Below are positions 52,288 through 61,779 of a stretch of DNA of 64,000 nucleotides, piece after piece. Each line of letters starts with the position of its first letter. Position 1 is the stretch's first letter. Origin of the DNA: Arthrobacter crystallopoietes (GTDB lineage: Bacteria > Actinomycetota > Actinomycetes > Actinomycetales > Micrococcaceae); NCBI RefSeq assembly GCF_017603825.1, contig NZ_CP072014.1, forward strand, positions 2,604,001 through 2,668,000. Reading direction: 5' to 3'. The notes beneath the pieces were generated by a model that saw nothing but the letters and a program-made list of their open reading frames with translations, ran no database searches and was not told where the DNA came from. The position numbers and the translations under genes are program-made.

Positions 52288-53733
52288 TTAGTTCCTTGAG
52301 TCGACCAGGTCTTCCTCGCGGCGGTCGCTACTTGCCTCGGCTCCGGTTTCTGTCTGGCCTACCCCGTCCGCGTCCACAGCGGCGTCGTCGGTAAACGGAT
52401 CGCCGGTGCGCTTCGCATTGTAGAGGCTCAGGTCCAGGATGCCCTGGCGCTTGGAGACGATCGTGGGGACCACGGTCTGGCCGGCCACGTTGACCGCGGT
52501 GCGGCCCATGTCCAGGATCGGGTCGATGGCCAGCAGCAGGCCGATGCCTTCCAGCGGCAGGCCCAGCGTGGACAGCGTCAGGGTCAGCATGACGGTAGCG
52601 CCGGTGGTTCCGGCCGTCGCGGCCGAGCCAAGCACGGCCACCAAAGCGATCAGCAGGTAGTGCGTGAAGTCGAGTTGCACACCGAAGAACTGGGCGACGA
52701 AGATCGCGGCGATCGCCGGGTAGATCGAGGCGCAGCCGTCCATTTTGGTCGTCGAGCCCAGCGGCACGGCGAAGGACGCGTAGGCCCGGGGTACGCCCAG
52801 GTTCCGCTCGGTCACCCGCTGGGTCAGCGGCATGGTGCCCATGGAAGAACGCGACACGAAGGCCAGCTGGATGGCGGGCCACGCGCCGGAGAACCACTGC
52901 TTGACGGACAGCCCGTGGGCGCGGATCAGCACCGGGTAGACCACAAAGACCACCAACGCCAGGCCCACGTAGATGGACAGCGTGAACATGGCCAGCGAAC
53001 CCATGGTGTCCCAGCCGTAGGTGGCAACGGCCTTGCCGATCAGGCCGACGGTGCCGATCGGGGCCACGCGGATGATCCACCACAGCACCTTCTGGATCAC
53101 GGCCAGCGCGGAAGCGTTGAGCTTCAGGAAGGGCTCGGCGGGCGCGCCCACCTTCAGGGCGGCGATGCCGACGGCGATGGAGATGACCAGGATCTGCAGC
53201 ACGTTGAAGCTGACGCTCGTGGTCATGTCGCCGGATTCGGCCACCTTGGTGCTGGCTTCCAGCCCCAGGAAGTTGCCCGGGAATAGCCCGGTCAGGAACG
53301 CCCACCAGTCACCGGTGCGCCCGGTGTACTCGCCGGGCACTTCCCCGGCGGCGCTGGCGCCGGGCCGCATGACGGTGCCCAGCACCATGCCGATCACCAC
53401 GGCGATGAAGGCGGTGATGGCGAACCAGAGCAGCGTGTTCCAGGCCAGCTTGGCCGCGTTGGAGACCGCGCGGAGATTGGCAATGGAGCTGACCACGGCG
53501 GTGAAAATCAGCGGCACCACGGCCGCCTTCAGCAGCGAGATGTAGCTGGAGCCGATGGTCGTCAGGGTCTCGGTGAGCCAGTTCGGTTCGCCGGCGGCCG
53601 AGTCGCCCATGTTCTTGGCCACGAGACCAAGGATGAGGCCGGCAATCAGCGCGGCAATGATCTGCGGGCCGAAGGCGGTGGCCCACGAGGGCAGTCTCCG
53701 GGCCTGTTTTTCGGGGCTGGTAGCAGTAGTCAC
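52288..53733 (-). CDS. dicarboxylate/amino acid:cation symporter
   Basis: A 481-residue transporter of the DAACS (GltP/DctA) family, with eight helices and two re-entrant loops. The serine-rich hairpin (FVSRSSMGTMPLT), TTKMDGCASIYPAIAAIFVAQFFGV and VLGSAATAGTTGATVMLTL are conserved. It imports C4-dicarboxylates or acidic amino acids with Na+ or H+; sequence does not separate these. The C-terminal tail of about 40 acidic residues is cytoplasmic. GTG 53733 is the start. Confidence 0.92.
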   Translation of the reverse strand: MTTATSPEKQARRLPSWATAFGPQIIAALIAGLILGLVAKNMGDSAAGEPNWLTETLTTIGSSYISLLKAAVVPLIFTAVVSSIANLRAVSNAAKLAWNTLLWFAITAFIAVVIGMVLGTVMRPGASAAGEVPGEYTGRTGDWWAFLTGLFPGNFLGLEASTKVAESGDMTTSVSFNVLQILVISIAVGIAALKVGAPAEPFLKLNASALAVIQKVLWWIIRVAPIGTVGLIGKAVATYGWDTMGSLAMFTLSIYVGLALVVFVVYPVLIRAHGLSVKQWFSGAWPAIQLAFVSRSSMGTMPLTQRVTERNLGVPRAYASFAVPLGSTTKMDGCASIYPAIAAIFVAQFFGVQLDFTHYLLIALVAVLGSAATAGTTGATVMLTLTLSTLGLPLEGIGLLLAIDPILDMGRTAVNVAGQTVVPTIVSKRQGILDLSLYNAKRTGDPFTDDAAVDADGVGQTETGAEASSDRREEDLVDSRN

Positions 53734-53802
53734 CCGAAGACCATAGAGGGCGCGTATACCAAGCCAAAGGCAGCGTTGCGAAATATTACATCGACATACG
53801 AC

Positions 53803-53835
53803 GGCGGACCGTCACCTTTCCCGTGACGGCCCGCC
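53803..53835. terminator. stem-loop after the DUF885 gene
   Basis: GGCGGACCGTCAC (53803-53815) pairs with GTGACGGCCCGCC (53823-53835) with one mismatch. No T-run; located between the DUF885 stop and the symporter start. Confidence 0.45.
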
Positions 53836-53898
53836 GATGTACGGGGTGTGTGAAGTTATTCCCGGAGCCCGTGTGAGGAAGATCGCCGGCGGCCCGGC

Positions 53899-55638
53899 CT
53901 AGGCCTCGGACGGGGCCGTGTTGTCGCCCAGCAGCGCGCGGCGCAGGGTGTCCAGCCCAACCGAGCCCAGGTTGAGGGCCTCGCTGTGGAACCGCTTGAT
54001 GTCGAAGGACCCGCCCTCGCGGCGGCGGCGCTCGTCGCGGATCTGCTCCCACAGCCGCTGGCCCAGCTTGTAGGAGGGCGCTTGCCCCGGCCAGCCGAGG
54101 TAGCGGGTGAACTCGAACTTGAGCTGGCCCTCGCTGATGGCGATGTTCTTCTTGAGGAACTCGTAGCCCTTCTCCGGCGTCCATGTCCCTGAACCCCAGC
54201 GCGCAGGCACCTCAAGTTCCAGGTGGACACCGATGTCGAAGACCACGCGGGCGGCGCGCATGCGCTGGGCATCCAGCATGCCCATCTTGTCACCCGGATC
54301 GGACAGGTAGCCCAGGTCCTCCATGAGTCGCTCGGCGTACAGTGCCCAGCCTTCGCCGTGGCCGGACACCCAGCAGATGTTCCGGCGCCAGTTGTTCAGG
54401 AGCTCGCGGCGGTAGGTCGCCGTCGCAATTTGGAGGTGGTGGCCGGGCACACCCTCGTGGTAGACGGTGGTGGTTTCCTTCCACGTGGTGAAGGTGTCCT
54501 CGCCCTCGGGCACGGACCACCACATGCGGCCCGGGCGGGAAAAGTCGTCGGACGGCCCGGTGTAGTAGATGCCGCCTTCCTGGGTGGGCGCGATGCGGCA
54601 TTCGAGCCGGCGCATCGGTTCGTAGATGTCGAAGTGCGTGCCGGAGAGTTCCGCCACCGCCCGGTCCGAGAGCTTTTGCATCCAGGCCTGCAGCGCGTCC
54701 GTGCCGTGCAACTGCCGCGACTCGTCTGTATCCAGCGCGGCCATGGCCTCTTCGATGGAAGCGCCCGGCTTGATCTGTTGGGCCACGGCTTCCTGCTCGG
54801 CGATGATGCGGTCCAGTTCCTCCACGCCCCACTGGTACGTCTCTGCAAGGTCGATCGTGGCGCCGAGGAAGCGGCGGGACATCAGCGAGTAGTGCTCCCG
54901 GCCGACGGCGTCCTTCTCGGGCGCATCCGGCAGCAGCTCGTTTTCGAGGAATGCAGCCAGCGACGCGTAGGCGCGGGAAGCCGTCTCGGCGCCGGCAGCC
55001 AAGCGTTTGCGCAAGTCCTCGGGCAGCCCGCCGTCGCCGTCGTCAATCCGGGCGGAAGCGGCCAGCGAATGGAAGAAGCCGTCCTCGGCTGCGTACGCCC
55101 TGGTTTGCTCGATGACGGTTCGGATCTGGCGCTTGGCCGCCACCAGCCCGCGTTCCTTCGCCGCGCGGAGCGAGCTGGCATAGCCACTGATGGCGTCCGG
55201 CACGTTGCTCATCCGGCCGGCGATGTTGTTCCAGTCTTCCGCCGTGGCCGTGGGCATCAGGTCGAAGATGGCACGGATGTCCTGTGAGGGCGAGGCGATG
55301 TTGTTCAGGTCCGCCAGGTCCAGGCCGGTCTCGTGGATCTCCAGCTCCAGCCCCAGCCGCTCGCGCATGGCATCCAGGGTTACACGGTCCACATCGTCCG
55401 TGGGCTCCAGGTCCTCCAGCCGGCGCAGTGCCTCGCGGGTGCATTCGGCCAGCGCCTCGGCACCGGCGGGGGAGTAATCCGGGTATTCGGTTTCGTGGCC
55501 GGGGATGCCCAGCGACGTGGCGAGCGAGGGGTTCATCTCCAGCAGCGACTCGGTGAAGGAGTCCGCCACCGCGTCGATCGCAGAGGGGTTCCGCACGGCC
55601 GTGTTATCCAGGGTGGTTTCAGATGTCTGGTTAGTCAC
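53899..55638 (-). CDS. DUF885 family protein
   Basis: A 579-residue mostly helical protein of the DUF885 family, thought to be zinc metallopeptidase-like. The characteristic motif is YHEGVPGHHLQ (about 393-403), an HExxxxHH arrangement, followed by HGEGWALYAERLMEDLG, in which a Glu can complete the metal site. Related M. tuberculosis and Arthrobacter proteins are annotated as putative oligopeptide-type enzymes; substrate unknown. No signal peptide, so it is cytoplasmic. GTG 55638 is the start. Confidence 0.9.
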   Translation of the reverse strand: MTNQTSETTLDNTAVRNPSAIDAVADSFTESLLEMNPSLATSLGIPGHETEYPDYSPAGAEALAECTREALRRLEDLEPTDDVDRVTLDAMRERLGLELEIHETGLDLADLNNIASPSQDIRAIFDLMPTATAEDWNNIAGRMSNVPDAISGYASSLRAAKERGLVAAKRQIRTVIEQTRAYAAEDGFFHSLAASARIDDGDGGLPEDLRKRLAAGAETASRAYASLAAFLENELLPDAPEKDAVGREHYSLMSRRFLGATIDLAETYQWGVEELDRIIAEQEAVAQQIKPGASIEEAMAALDTDESRQLHGTDALQAWMQKLSDRAVAELSGTHFDIYEPMRRLECRIAPTQEGGIYYTGPSDDFSRPGRMWWSVPEGEDTFTTWKETTTVYHEGVPGHHLQIATATYRRELLNNWRRNICWVSGHGEGWALYAERLMEDLGYLSDPGDKMGMLDAQRMRAARVVFDIGVHLELEVPARWGSGTWTPEKGYEFLKKNIAISEGQLKFEFTRYLGWPGQAPSYKLGQRLWEQIRDERRRREGGSFDIKRFHSEALNLGSVGLDTLRRALLGDNTAPSEA

Positions 55639-55815
55639 AAGCCGAGCCTACCTGCCATCGGTTGCCTGCGGACACCGCCTGTGGGTAACGCAGGCCTTCC
55701 GTGTCCGGATTGTGCCCGGCGCGGGCCTGTTGTTTGCCGCCGGGTGAACGTAGGTTGAATGCATGGGGCCGGCCGGAGCGGCGCGGCAGGGAAGACAAGA
55801 GGGCGGTGCAGGGAT

Positions 55816-57075
55816 GTGCGCAACAGAACGACGGCGGTGCTCGCTGCGCTCGGGCTGGTGCCGGTTTTGACGCTGGCCGGGTGTAGCGCGCCGGAGCCGG
55901 AACTGCTGGCGGCGGACGGGGTTCAACAGCAGTCGGTCGCTCTGCATGAGTATCCGGAGGCGGCGGCATCGCTGCAGGACGCCACGCTCAAACTCGGTGC
56001 TGCGATGCTTGCCGGACGGCCGGAGGCAAACCAGGTCACCAGCCCGGCGAGCCTGCTCTACGCGCTCGCCATGCTACGTGCCGGCGCGGGCACCACGACG
56101 GCTGCGGAAATGGACGCTGCGCTCGGCCTGCCTGCCCAGGGCCGGGACGAAGCGATGAACGCGCTGCTCACGGCGTGGCAGGAGCACGACGGCGATCCCG
56201 GCTCCGTGGACGAGGACGAGCCTCCGGTCACGCCGCTGCTGCACCTGGCCAACGGGGTGTTCGTCGATGCGGGCACGCCTACCGGCGAGGAGTACCTGGC
56301 CAGACTGGCGGAGCACTACGGCTCGGGCGTCTATCCGGTGGACTATGCGGATCCGGCCACCAAGGACAAACTGGACGCCTGGGTCGACCACAACACCGGC
56401 GGCCGGATCACGGAAGCGCCCGGCGGGTACGACGAGGACAACACGCTGACCCTGCTGAACGCGGTGTACTTCGCGGCGGCCTGGGCGGATCCGTTCTCGC
56501 CGTCGTCAACCAAGACCGAGGACTTCACCTTGCTGAACGGGGAAGTGATCCAGGCGGAAGCAATGGGGAAACTCCTGCGCGCCGACTACGCCCGCGGCGA
56601 GGGCTGGCAGGGGATGGACCTGCCCTATAACGAAGGCTTCCTGATGCGCCTGGTCCTGCCGGACGAAGGTTCGCCGGTGCTGGACGAAGCAGCGCTGGCA
56701 ACAGTGAACAGGGCGATGGCTGCGGCCAATCCGGCGAGGGTGTCCCTGGGTCTGCCGAAGTGGGAGCACGACTACACCCAGAACCTGATTCCGGTGCTGC
56801 GCGGCCTGGGACTGGCGGAGACTCTCGGCCCGGCGCCGGACCTCCACGCCATCCAGCCGGAGGCCCGGGTCACCGGGGCGACGCAGCAGGCCAACATCAC
56901 CGTGGGGGAGAAGGGCACCGTGGCGGCCGCGGTTACGCAGCTGGATGTGATGGCCGGCTCGCTCCCGCCGCCGCCGGATGTGAAGCTGGACTTCAACCGC
57001 CCGTTCCTTTACCAGATCATCCACGCAGAGACGGGGCTGCCGCTCTTCCTGGGCACCGTGATGGATCCGCGCTGA
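55816..57075 (+). CDS. lipoprotein serpin
   Basis: A 419-residue serine protease inhibitor. Lipobox LAGC at the end of a 20-residue signal places it on the outer membrane face. The serpin fold is clear: NQVTSPASLLYALAMLRAGA, TLLNAVYFAAAWADPF, GMDLPYNEGFLMRLVLPDE and the C-terminal FNRPFLYQIIH. The reactive-loop hinge GEKGTVAAAVTQ has the small residues needed for loop insertion, so it should be inhibitory. Loop residues LDVMAGSLPPPP contain the scissile bond. GTG 55816 gives a standard lipoprotein start; ATG 55759 would add 19 residues. Confidence 0.92.
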   Translation: MRNRTTAVLAALGLVPVLTLAGCSAPEPELLAADGVQQQSVALHEYPEAAASLQDATLKLGAAMLAGRPEANQVTSPASLLYALAMLRAGAGTTTAAEMDAALGLPAQGRDEAMNALLTAWQEHDGDPGSVDEDEPPVTPLLHLANGVFVDAGTPTGEEYLARLAEHYGSGVYPVDYADPATKDKLDAWVDHNTGGRITEAPGGYDEDNTLTLLNAVYFAAAWADPFSPSSTKTEDFTLLNGEVIQAEAMGKLLRADYARGEGWQGMDLPYNEGFLMRLVLPDEGSPVLDEAALATVNRAMAAANPARVSLGLPKWEHDYTQNLIPVLRGLGLAETLGPAPDLHAIQPEARVTGATQQANITVGEKGTVAAAVTQLDVMAGSLPPPPDVKLDFNRPFLYQIIHAETGLPLFLGTVMDPR

Positions 57076-57082
57076 CGGCGGC

Positions 57083-57994
57083 TCAACGGTAGCCGGTGGT
57101 GTCCGCTGGTTTGTCCGGGTCCTGGACCTCGCGCATGTACCGCCAGGCGTCGGGCTGGCTGCCGTCGACGTCGGTGAAGCCGTAGACTTTGGCCAGCTTG
57201 CCGCTGGAGAGTGACTTCCCGTTCCAGCGGGAGACCTCGGGATCCTGGGCGAGCGCCGCGACGGCCCGGCCCACGTAGGCCGGGCTCTCGGAAATGGCGA
57301 AATGCGGGATGCGCGTGGTGGCATCGCGCCAGTTCGCTTCGGTCACGCCGAATTCGTCCAGCATCGCCTCGGACCGCAGCCAGCCCGGTGTCAGCGAGAG
57401 CGCCGTGGCGCCGTGGGGCTTTAGGTCGTGCGCCAGCAGGAAAGCCATCCGGTTCACCGCCGCCTTGGCCAGATCGTAGAAGAAGGAGGCCCGGTAGTTC
57501 TCCGCGTTGTATTCGTCCGTACCGTCGGTGACTTCGATGGCCAGTCCGCCCGGCTGCCGGATCAGCAGCGGCAGGGCGAAGTGGCTGGTGATGGCGTGGG
57601 TGTCCACGCCGAGCCGGAGCATGTGGAGGCCAACATCCAGCGAGGACTCCCACACGGATTTGTCCCACTCCATGACGGTGGCGCCCCAGATGTCGTTGAC
57701 GAGGATGTGCAGGCCGCCCTGCTCGGCGTCAATACGCGAGACAAGGGAGCGCACCTCGTCCGGCACGAGGTGGTCCACCCTGACCGCGATTCCGTGGCCG
57801 CCGGCCTCCTCGACCAGTTGCGCGGTCTCCTCGATGGTTTCCGGCCGGTTCATCTCCGACGGCTGGTCCCGGGTGGTCCGCCCGGTGACGTAGACGGTGG
57901 CGCCGGCCGCACCGAGCTGGACAGCGATCCCCCGGCCCGCGCCCCTGGTCCCTCCGGCGACGAGAGCGACTTTGCCTGTCAACGATGTTTGCAT
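57083..57994 (-). CDS. short-chain dehydrogenase/reductase
   Basis: A 303-residue SDR oxidoreductase. The cofactor motif is ALVAGGTRGAGRGIA, then NDIWG in place of NNAG, and the catalytic Y-x-x-x-K lies in FFYDLAKAAVNRM. It probably uses NADP given R at the end of strand 2 (TGRTT). The substrate is unknown. It is convergent with the serpin, with only 7 nt between the stop codons. ATG 57994 starts the protein. Confidence 0.9.
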   Translation of the reverse strand: MQTSLTGKVALVAGGTRGAGRGIAVQLGAAGATVYVTGRTTRDQPSEMNRPETIEETAQLVEEAGGHGIAVRVDHLVPDEVRSLVSRIDAEQGGLHILVNDIWGATVMEWDKSVWESSLDVGLHMLRLGVDTHAITSHFALPLLIRQPGGLAIEVTDGTDEYNAENYRASFFYDLAKAAVNRMAFLLAHDLKPHGATALSLTPGWLRSEAMLDEFGVTEANWRDATTRIPHFAISESPAYVGRAVAALAQDPEVSRWNGKSLSSGKLAKVYGFTDVDGSQPDAWRYMREVQDPDKPADTTGYR

Positions 57995-58105
57995 GCGGCC
58001 GACGTTAGTCCTGCGTCAGGTGCCGGGCAACAGCGCTCCCGGCCGCGCCCCTTGGCCGGCAGCTCTTTTGCTGGATGCCTGCCCTGCCAAAGAAGGCCCC
58101 GGAGG

Positions 58106-58573
58106 TTACTCCGGCAAGTGCGGGAAGTCGCTGCCGAGCAGCGTCCGGCTGATCGCGGCCAGTTGGTGGACCTGTTCCTCGTCGAGGCGGTCGAAGACGG
58201 CGGCCCGGACCGCGGCTACATGGCCCGGTGCGGCGGCATCGATTTTGGCCATGCCGGCTTCGGTGATGCGGGCCAGCACCACGCGGCGGTCGTTGGCGTC
58301 CATGGCCCGGGTGACATAGCCGTCTTTTTCCAGCCGGGCGACAATCCGGGAAAGCCGGGACTGCGAGGTATTGGTCAGCTCAGCCAGTTTGCTCATCCGG
58401 CATTCGCGGGTGTCGGACTCCGAAAGCATGGCCAGCACCATGTAGCCGGCGAACGTCAGGTCCTCGTCGCGCTGCAGTTGGGACTCCAGCGTGGCCGGAA
58501 GCCGGAACATCAGCGAGGCAACGGCCAGCCATGCTCTGCGTTCCTCGGGATTCAACCACTGCGGCTCTGTCAT
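58106..58573 (-). CDS. MarR-family transcriptional regulator
   Basis: A 155-residue winged-helix repressor-type protein: MSKLAELTNTSQSRLSRIVARLEKDGYV is the helix-turn-helix and AMDANDRRVVLARITEAG the wing. MarR proteins bind as dimers and are released by small phenolic or oxidant ligands. It is divergent from the NmrA-like gene, with an operator-like palindrome between them, so autoregulation and control of that neighbour are likely. Confidence 0.92.
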   Translation of the reverse strand: MTEPQWLNPEERRAWLAVASLMFRLPATLESQLQRDEDLTFAGYMVLAMLSESDTRECRMSKLAELTNTSQSRLSRIVARLEKDGYVTRAMDANDRRVVLARITEAGMAKIDAAAPGHVAAVRAAVFDRLDEEQVHQLAAISRTLLGSDFPHLPE

Positions 58574-58588
58574 GGAACAACTCTACCG

Positions 58589-58626
58589 GGAATTCACTTG
58601 ACGCTTCAAATAATTCCGCCTACATT
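58589..58626 (+). promoter_or_regulatory. promoter of the NmrA-like gene with overlapping MarR-type operator
   Basis: -35 TTGACG (58598-58603), 17-nt spacer, -10 TACATT (58621-58626). The palindrome TTGA-CGCT-TCAA (58598-58609) covers the -35, flanked by GGAATT (58589) and AATTCC (58612), nearly symmetric. It lies 16 nt from the marR start codon, so one bound dimer could repress both genes. Confidence 0.6.
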
Positions 58627-58661
58627 AGTTTCGGTTGCAAGTAATCAACGCAAGGAGCAAC

Positions 58662-59522
<861 letters not shown>

Positions 59523-59551
59523 TCCACGGACCAAGTCCCGCACAAAGACCG

Positions 59552-59589
59552 AAGACCGGCAGCTCGTTGGGGGCTGCCGGTCTTCTTTT
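59552..59589 (+). terminator. intrinsic terminator of the NmrA-like gene
   Basis: AAGACCGGCAGC (59552-59563) pairs perfectly with 59573-59584 around a 9-nt loop, followed by CTTTTT. Confidence 0.9.
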
Positions 59590-59627
59590 TACCGGAAGGT
59601 GTGCCGCTTTACCGGAAGGTGTGCCGC
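59588..59627. repeat. 20-bp perfect tandem duplication at the end of accE
   Basis: TTTACCGGAAGGTGTGCCGC occurs twice with no spacer (59588-59607 and 59608-59627). The second copy holds the last codons (R-H-T-F-R) and stop of the leftward accE; the first is an exact copy lying just past the stop. Confidence 0.85.
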
Positions 59628-59842
59628 CAGGCGCCGGGGCCGTGCTGGACCACCGGGCGCAGCAATTCACGACGGCGGGAGCTGCGGCGGCGCGGTTTGC
59701 CGCCGGTTTCCTCCTCGGAAGAGGAGGTCTGCAGCGCGAGAACGACGGCGGTGAGCGCCGCGAGTTCTTCGGCGCTGGGATTTCCTTTGGCAACAGTAAA
59801 CAACGGGGCTTGCTCGGACTGGGTCTCGGCTTCTGCGTGCAT
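59609..59842 (-). CDS. acyl-CoA carboxylase epsilon subunit
   Basis: A 77-residue protein. APLFTVAKGNPSAEELAALTAVVLAL is the AccE signature, followed by a basic segment (KPRRRSSRRREL). The epsilon subunit stabilises the alpha-beta carboxylase complex in actinobacteria and raises its activity. ATG 59842 follows GAGGAACGC; a GTG at 59956 that overlaps the beta-subunit stop would add 38 residues that do not resemble the family. The 3-prime end is duplicated (see repeat). Confidence 0.9.
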   Translation of the reverse strand: MHAEAETQSEQAPLFTVAKGNPSAEELAALTAVVLALQTSSSEEETGGKPRRRSSRRRELLRPVVQHGPGAWRHTFR

Positions 59843-59952
59843 GCGTTCCTCATTTCCGGACCAGCGCGTAGCGGCCTGGTCGGGGCTGGACCAGCGGGTA
59901 TGGCCGGCGGCTGTGCCCGTCGGGCGGATAGGTGTCCTTGCGTGGCCGGCGG

Positions 59953-61548
59953 TCACAGCGGGATGTTTCCGTGTTTCTTATGCGGCATGGTGGCGCGCTT
60001 GTCGCGCAGTGCCCGCAGGCCACGGACAATCTGCAGCCGCGTGTCGGACGGCGCCACCACCGCGTCCAGGTAGCCGAGCTCGGCCGCCTGGTAGGGATTT
60101 AGCAGTTCTTCCTCGTACTGGGTAACGATCTCCTGGCGGCGGGCTTCAACATCGCCGCCCTCGGCCTGGACGGCGGCAAGGTCCCGGCGGTAAAGAATGT
60201 TGACCGCACCCTGGGCACCCATGACGCCGATCTGGGCGGTGGGCCAGGCAATGTTCAGGTCCGCGCCGAGCTTCTTGGAACCCATGACAATGTAGGCGCC
60301 GCCGTAGGCCTTGCGGGTGATGACGGTCAGCTTGGGCACGGTGGCCTCGGCGTAAGCATAGAGCAGCTTCGCGCCGCGGCGGATGATGCCGTTGAACTCC
60401 TGGTCCTTGCCGGGCAGGAAGCCGGGGACGTCCACCAGCGTCAGGATGGGAATGTTGAACGCATCGCAGTGCCGGACAAAGCGGGCGGCCTTTTCCGAGG
60501 CGTTGATGTCCAGGGTACCGGCGAACTGCATGGGCTGGTTGGCGACGACGCCAACGGTGTGCCCCTCTACCCGGCCGTAACCGATGATGACGTTGGGCGC
60601 GTAGAGGGACTGCATCTCCAGGAAATGGCCGTCGTCCATCACGTGCTCGATGACCGTGCGCATGTCATACGGCTGGTTGGCCGAATCCGGAATGAGCGTG
60701 TCCAGTTCAAGGTCCGCTTCGGTGGTCTCGAGTACCTCGTCGAAGTCCAGCAGCGGGGCTTCGGTGAGGTTGTTCGAAGGCAGGAAATCCAGCAGTTCCC
60801 GGACGAACTCGATGGCGTCGGCTTCATCGGCGCCCAGGTAGGTGGCGGTGCCGGTGGTGGCGTTGTGCTGCCGGGCGCCGCCAAGGGTCTCCATGTCCAC
60901 TTCTTCGCCGGTGACCGTCTTGATGACGTCCGGGCCGGTGATGAACATGTGCGAGGTCTTGTCCACCATGACCACGAAGTCCGTCAGCGCGGGGGAGTAG
61001 GCGGCACCGCCGGCGCACGGGCCCATGATCAGCGAGATCTGGGGAACGACGCCGGAAGCGGCCACGTTGTTGCGGAAAATGTCCGCGAACATGGCCAGCG
61101 AGGCGACGCCTTCCTGGATGCGGGCACCGCCGCCGTCGTTAATCCCGACGACCGGGCAGCCGTTGCGCAGCGCGAACTCCTGCACCTTGACGATCTTTTC
61201 GCCGTTGACCTGGCTCAGGGAACCGCCGTAGACGGTGAAGTCCTGGCTGTAGAGCGCCACCAGCCGGCCGTCTACCGTGCCGTAGCCGCTGACCACGCCG
61301 TCGCCGAGCGGCTTCTTCTTCTCCATCCCGAAGGCGGTGGAGCGGTGCGTGGCCAGCGCGTCGAACTCTACGAAGGAGCCCTCGTCCACCAGCAGTTCGA
61401 TGCGCTCGCGGGCGGTGTGTTTGCCGCGCGCGTGCTGCTTTTCAATGGCTTCGGCGCCGGAGGGCTGCATGGCCTGGGCCTGGCGGCGGCGGAATTCCGC
61501 GATCTTGCCGGCAGTGGTCGACAGATCAAGATCTGTTTCGAGGCTCAT
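59953..61548 (-). CDS. acyl-CoA carboxylase beta (carboxyltransferase) subunit
   Basis: A 531-residue carboxyltransferase of the propionyl/acetyl-CoA type, matching AccD5 of mycobacteria. Two crotonase-like halves are visible. The acyl-CoA oxyanion segment [14 protein letters not shown] and the carboxybiotin site [27 protein letters not shown] are conserved, with [18 protein letters not shown] and [19 protein letters not shown]. It accepts CO2 from the biotin of the alpha subunit. Upstream of the ATG (68-88 nt) lies the second TGTAG-type element. AccE follows in the same direction. Confidence 0.95.
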   Translation of the reverse strand: MSLETDLDLSTTAGKIAEFRRRQAQAMQPSGAEAIEKQHARGKHTARERIELLVDEGSFVEFDALATHRSTAFGMEKKKPLGDGVVSGYGTVDGRLVALYSQDFTVYGGSLSQVNGEKIVKVQEFALRNGCPVVGINDGGGARIQEGVASLAMFADIFRNNVAASGVVPQISLIMGPCAGGAAYSPALTDFVVMVDKTSHMFITGPDVIKTVTGEEVDMETLGGARQHNATTGTATYLGADEADAIEFVRELLDFLPSNNLTEAPLLDFDEVLETTEADLELDTLIPDSANQPYDMRTVIEHVMDDGHFLEMQSLYAPNVIIGYGRVEGHTVGVVANQPMQFAGTLDINASEKAARFVRHCDAFNIPILTLVDVPGFLPGKDQEFNGIIRRGAKLLYAYAEATVPKLTVITRKAYGGAYIVMGSKKLGADLNIAWPTAQIGVMGAQGAVNILYRRDLAAVQAEGGDVEARRQEIVTQYEEELLNPYQAAELGYLDAVVAPSDTRLQIVRGLRALRDKRATMPHKKHGNIPL

Positions 61549-61615
61549 GAAATCTCCGGATTCTGCGCGCTTGGCGTTGCTGGTGGCGGTGCTTGGTGTA
61601 CCCGCGGGGAGGCGT

Positions 61616-61636
61616 TAAGTAGGTTTCGTACAAAAA
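61616..61636. promoter_or_regulatory. operator-like site upstream of the acc beta gene
   Basis: AGTAG-N5-GTACA followed by AAAA, a near-copy (16 of 21 bases) of the palindrome upstream of the alpha gene at 49150-49170. It lies 68-88 nt before the start of the beta subunit. Confidence 0.55.
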
Positions 61637-61693
61637 GTCTGCCGACCGCGGCACTGTTTCACCAAGTCTAGTGAGCGCCGGTGGGTCAATAGC

Positions 61694-61708
61694 TGTAGCA
61701 ATCCTACA
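61694..61708. promoter_or_regulatory. TGTAG-N5-CTACA operator-like site upstream of birA
   Basis: Perfect 5-5-5 inverted repeat (TGTAG 61694-61698, CTACA 61704-61708), the same core as at 49152-49166. It is 72 nt before the birA start, mirroring the distance of the other site from the beta gene. Confidence 0.55.
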
Positions 61709-61779
61709 ATTTCGTGCGCAGACATTTTGCCGCCCGCGCGTCCGGTGCCTAAACGGGCCGCTCTGCGTAGGATGGATTC

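Noticed and set aside
59843-59956. N-terminal extension of AccE starting at a GTG that overlaps the beta-subunit stop
   Set aside because: The added 38 residues do not resemble AccE, and ATG 59842 has a good ribosome binding site.
60469-61671. 400-codon frame opposite the carboxylase beta gene
   Set aside because: Antisense shadow; composition rich in Gly, Val, His and Asp without motifs.
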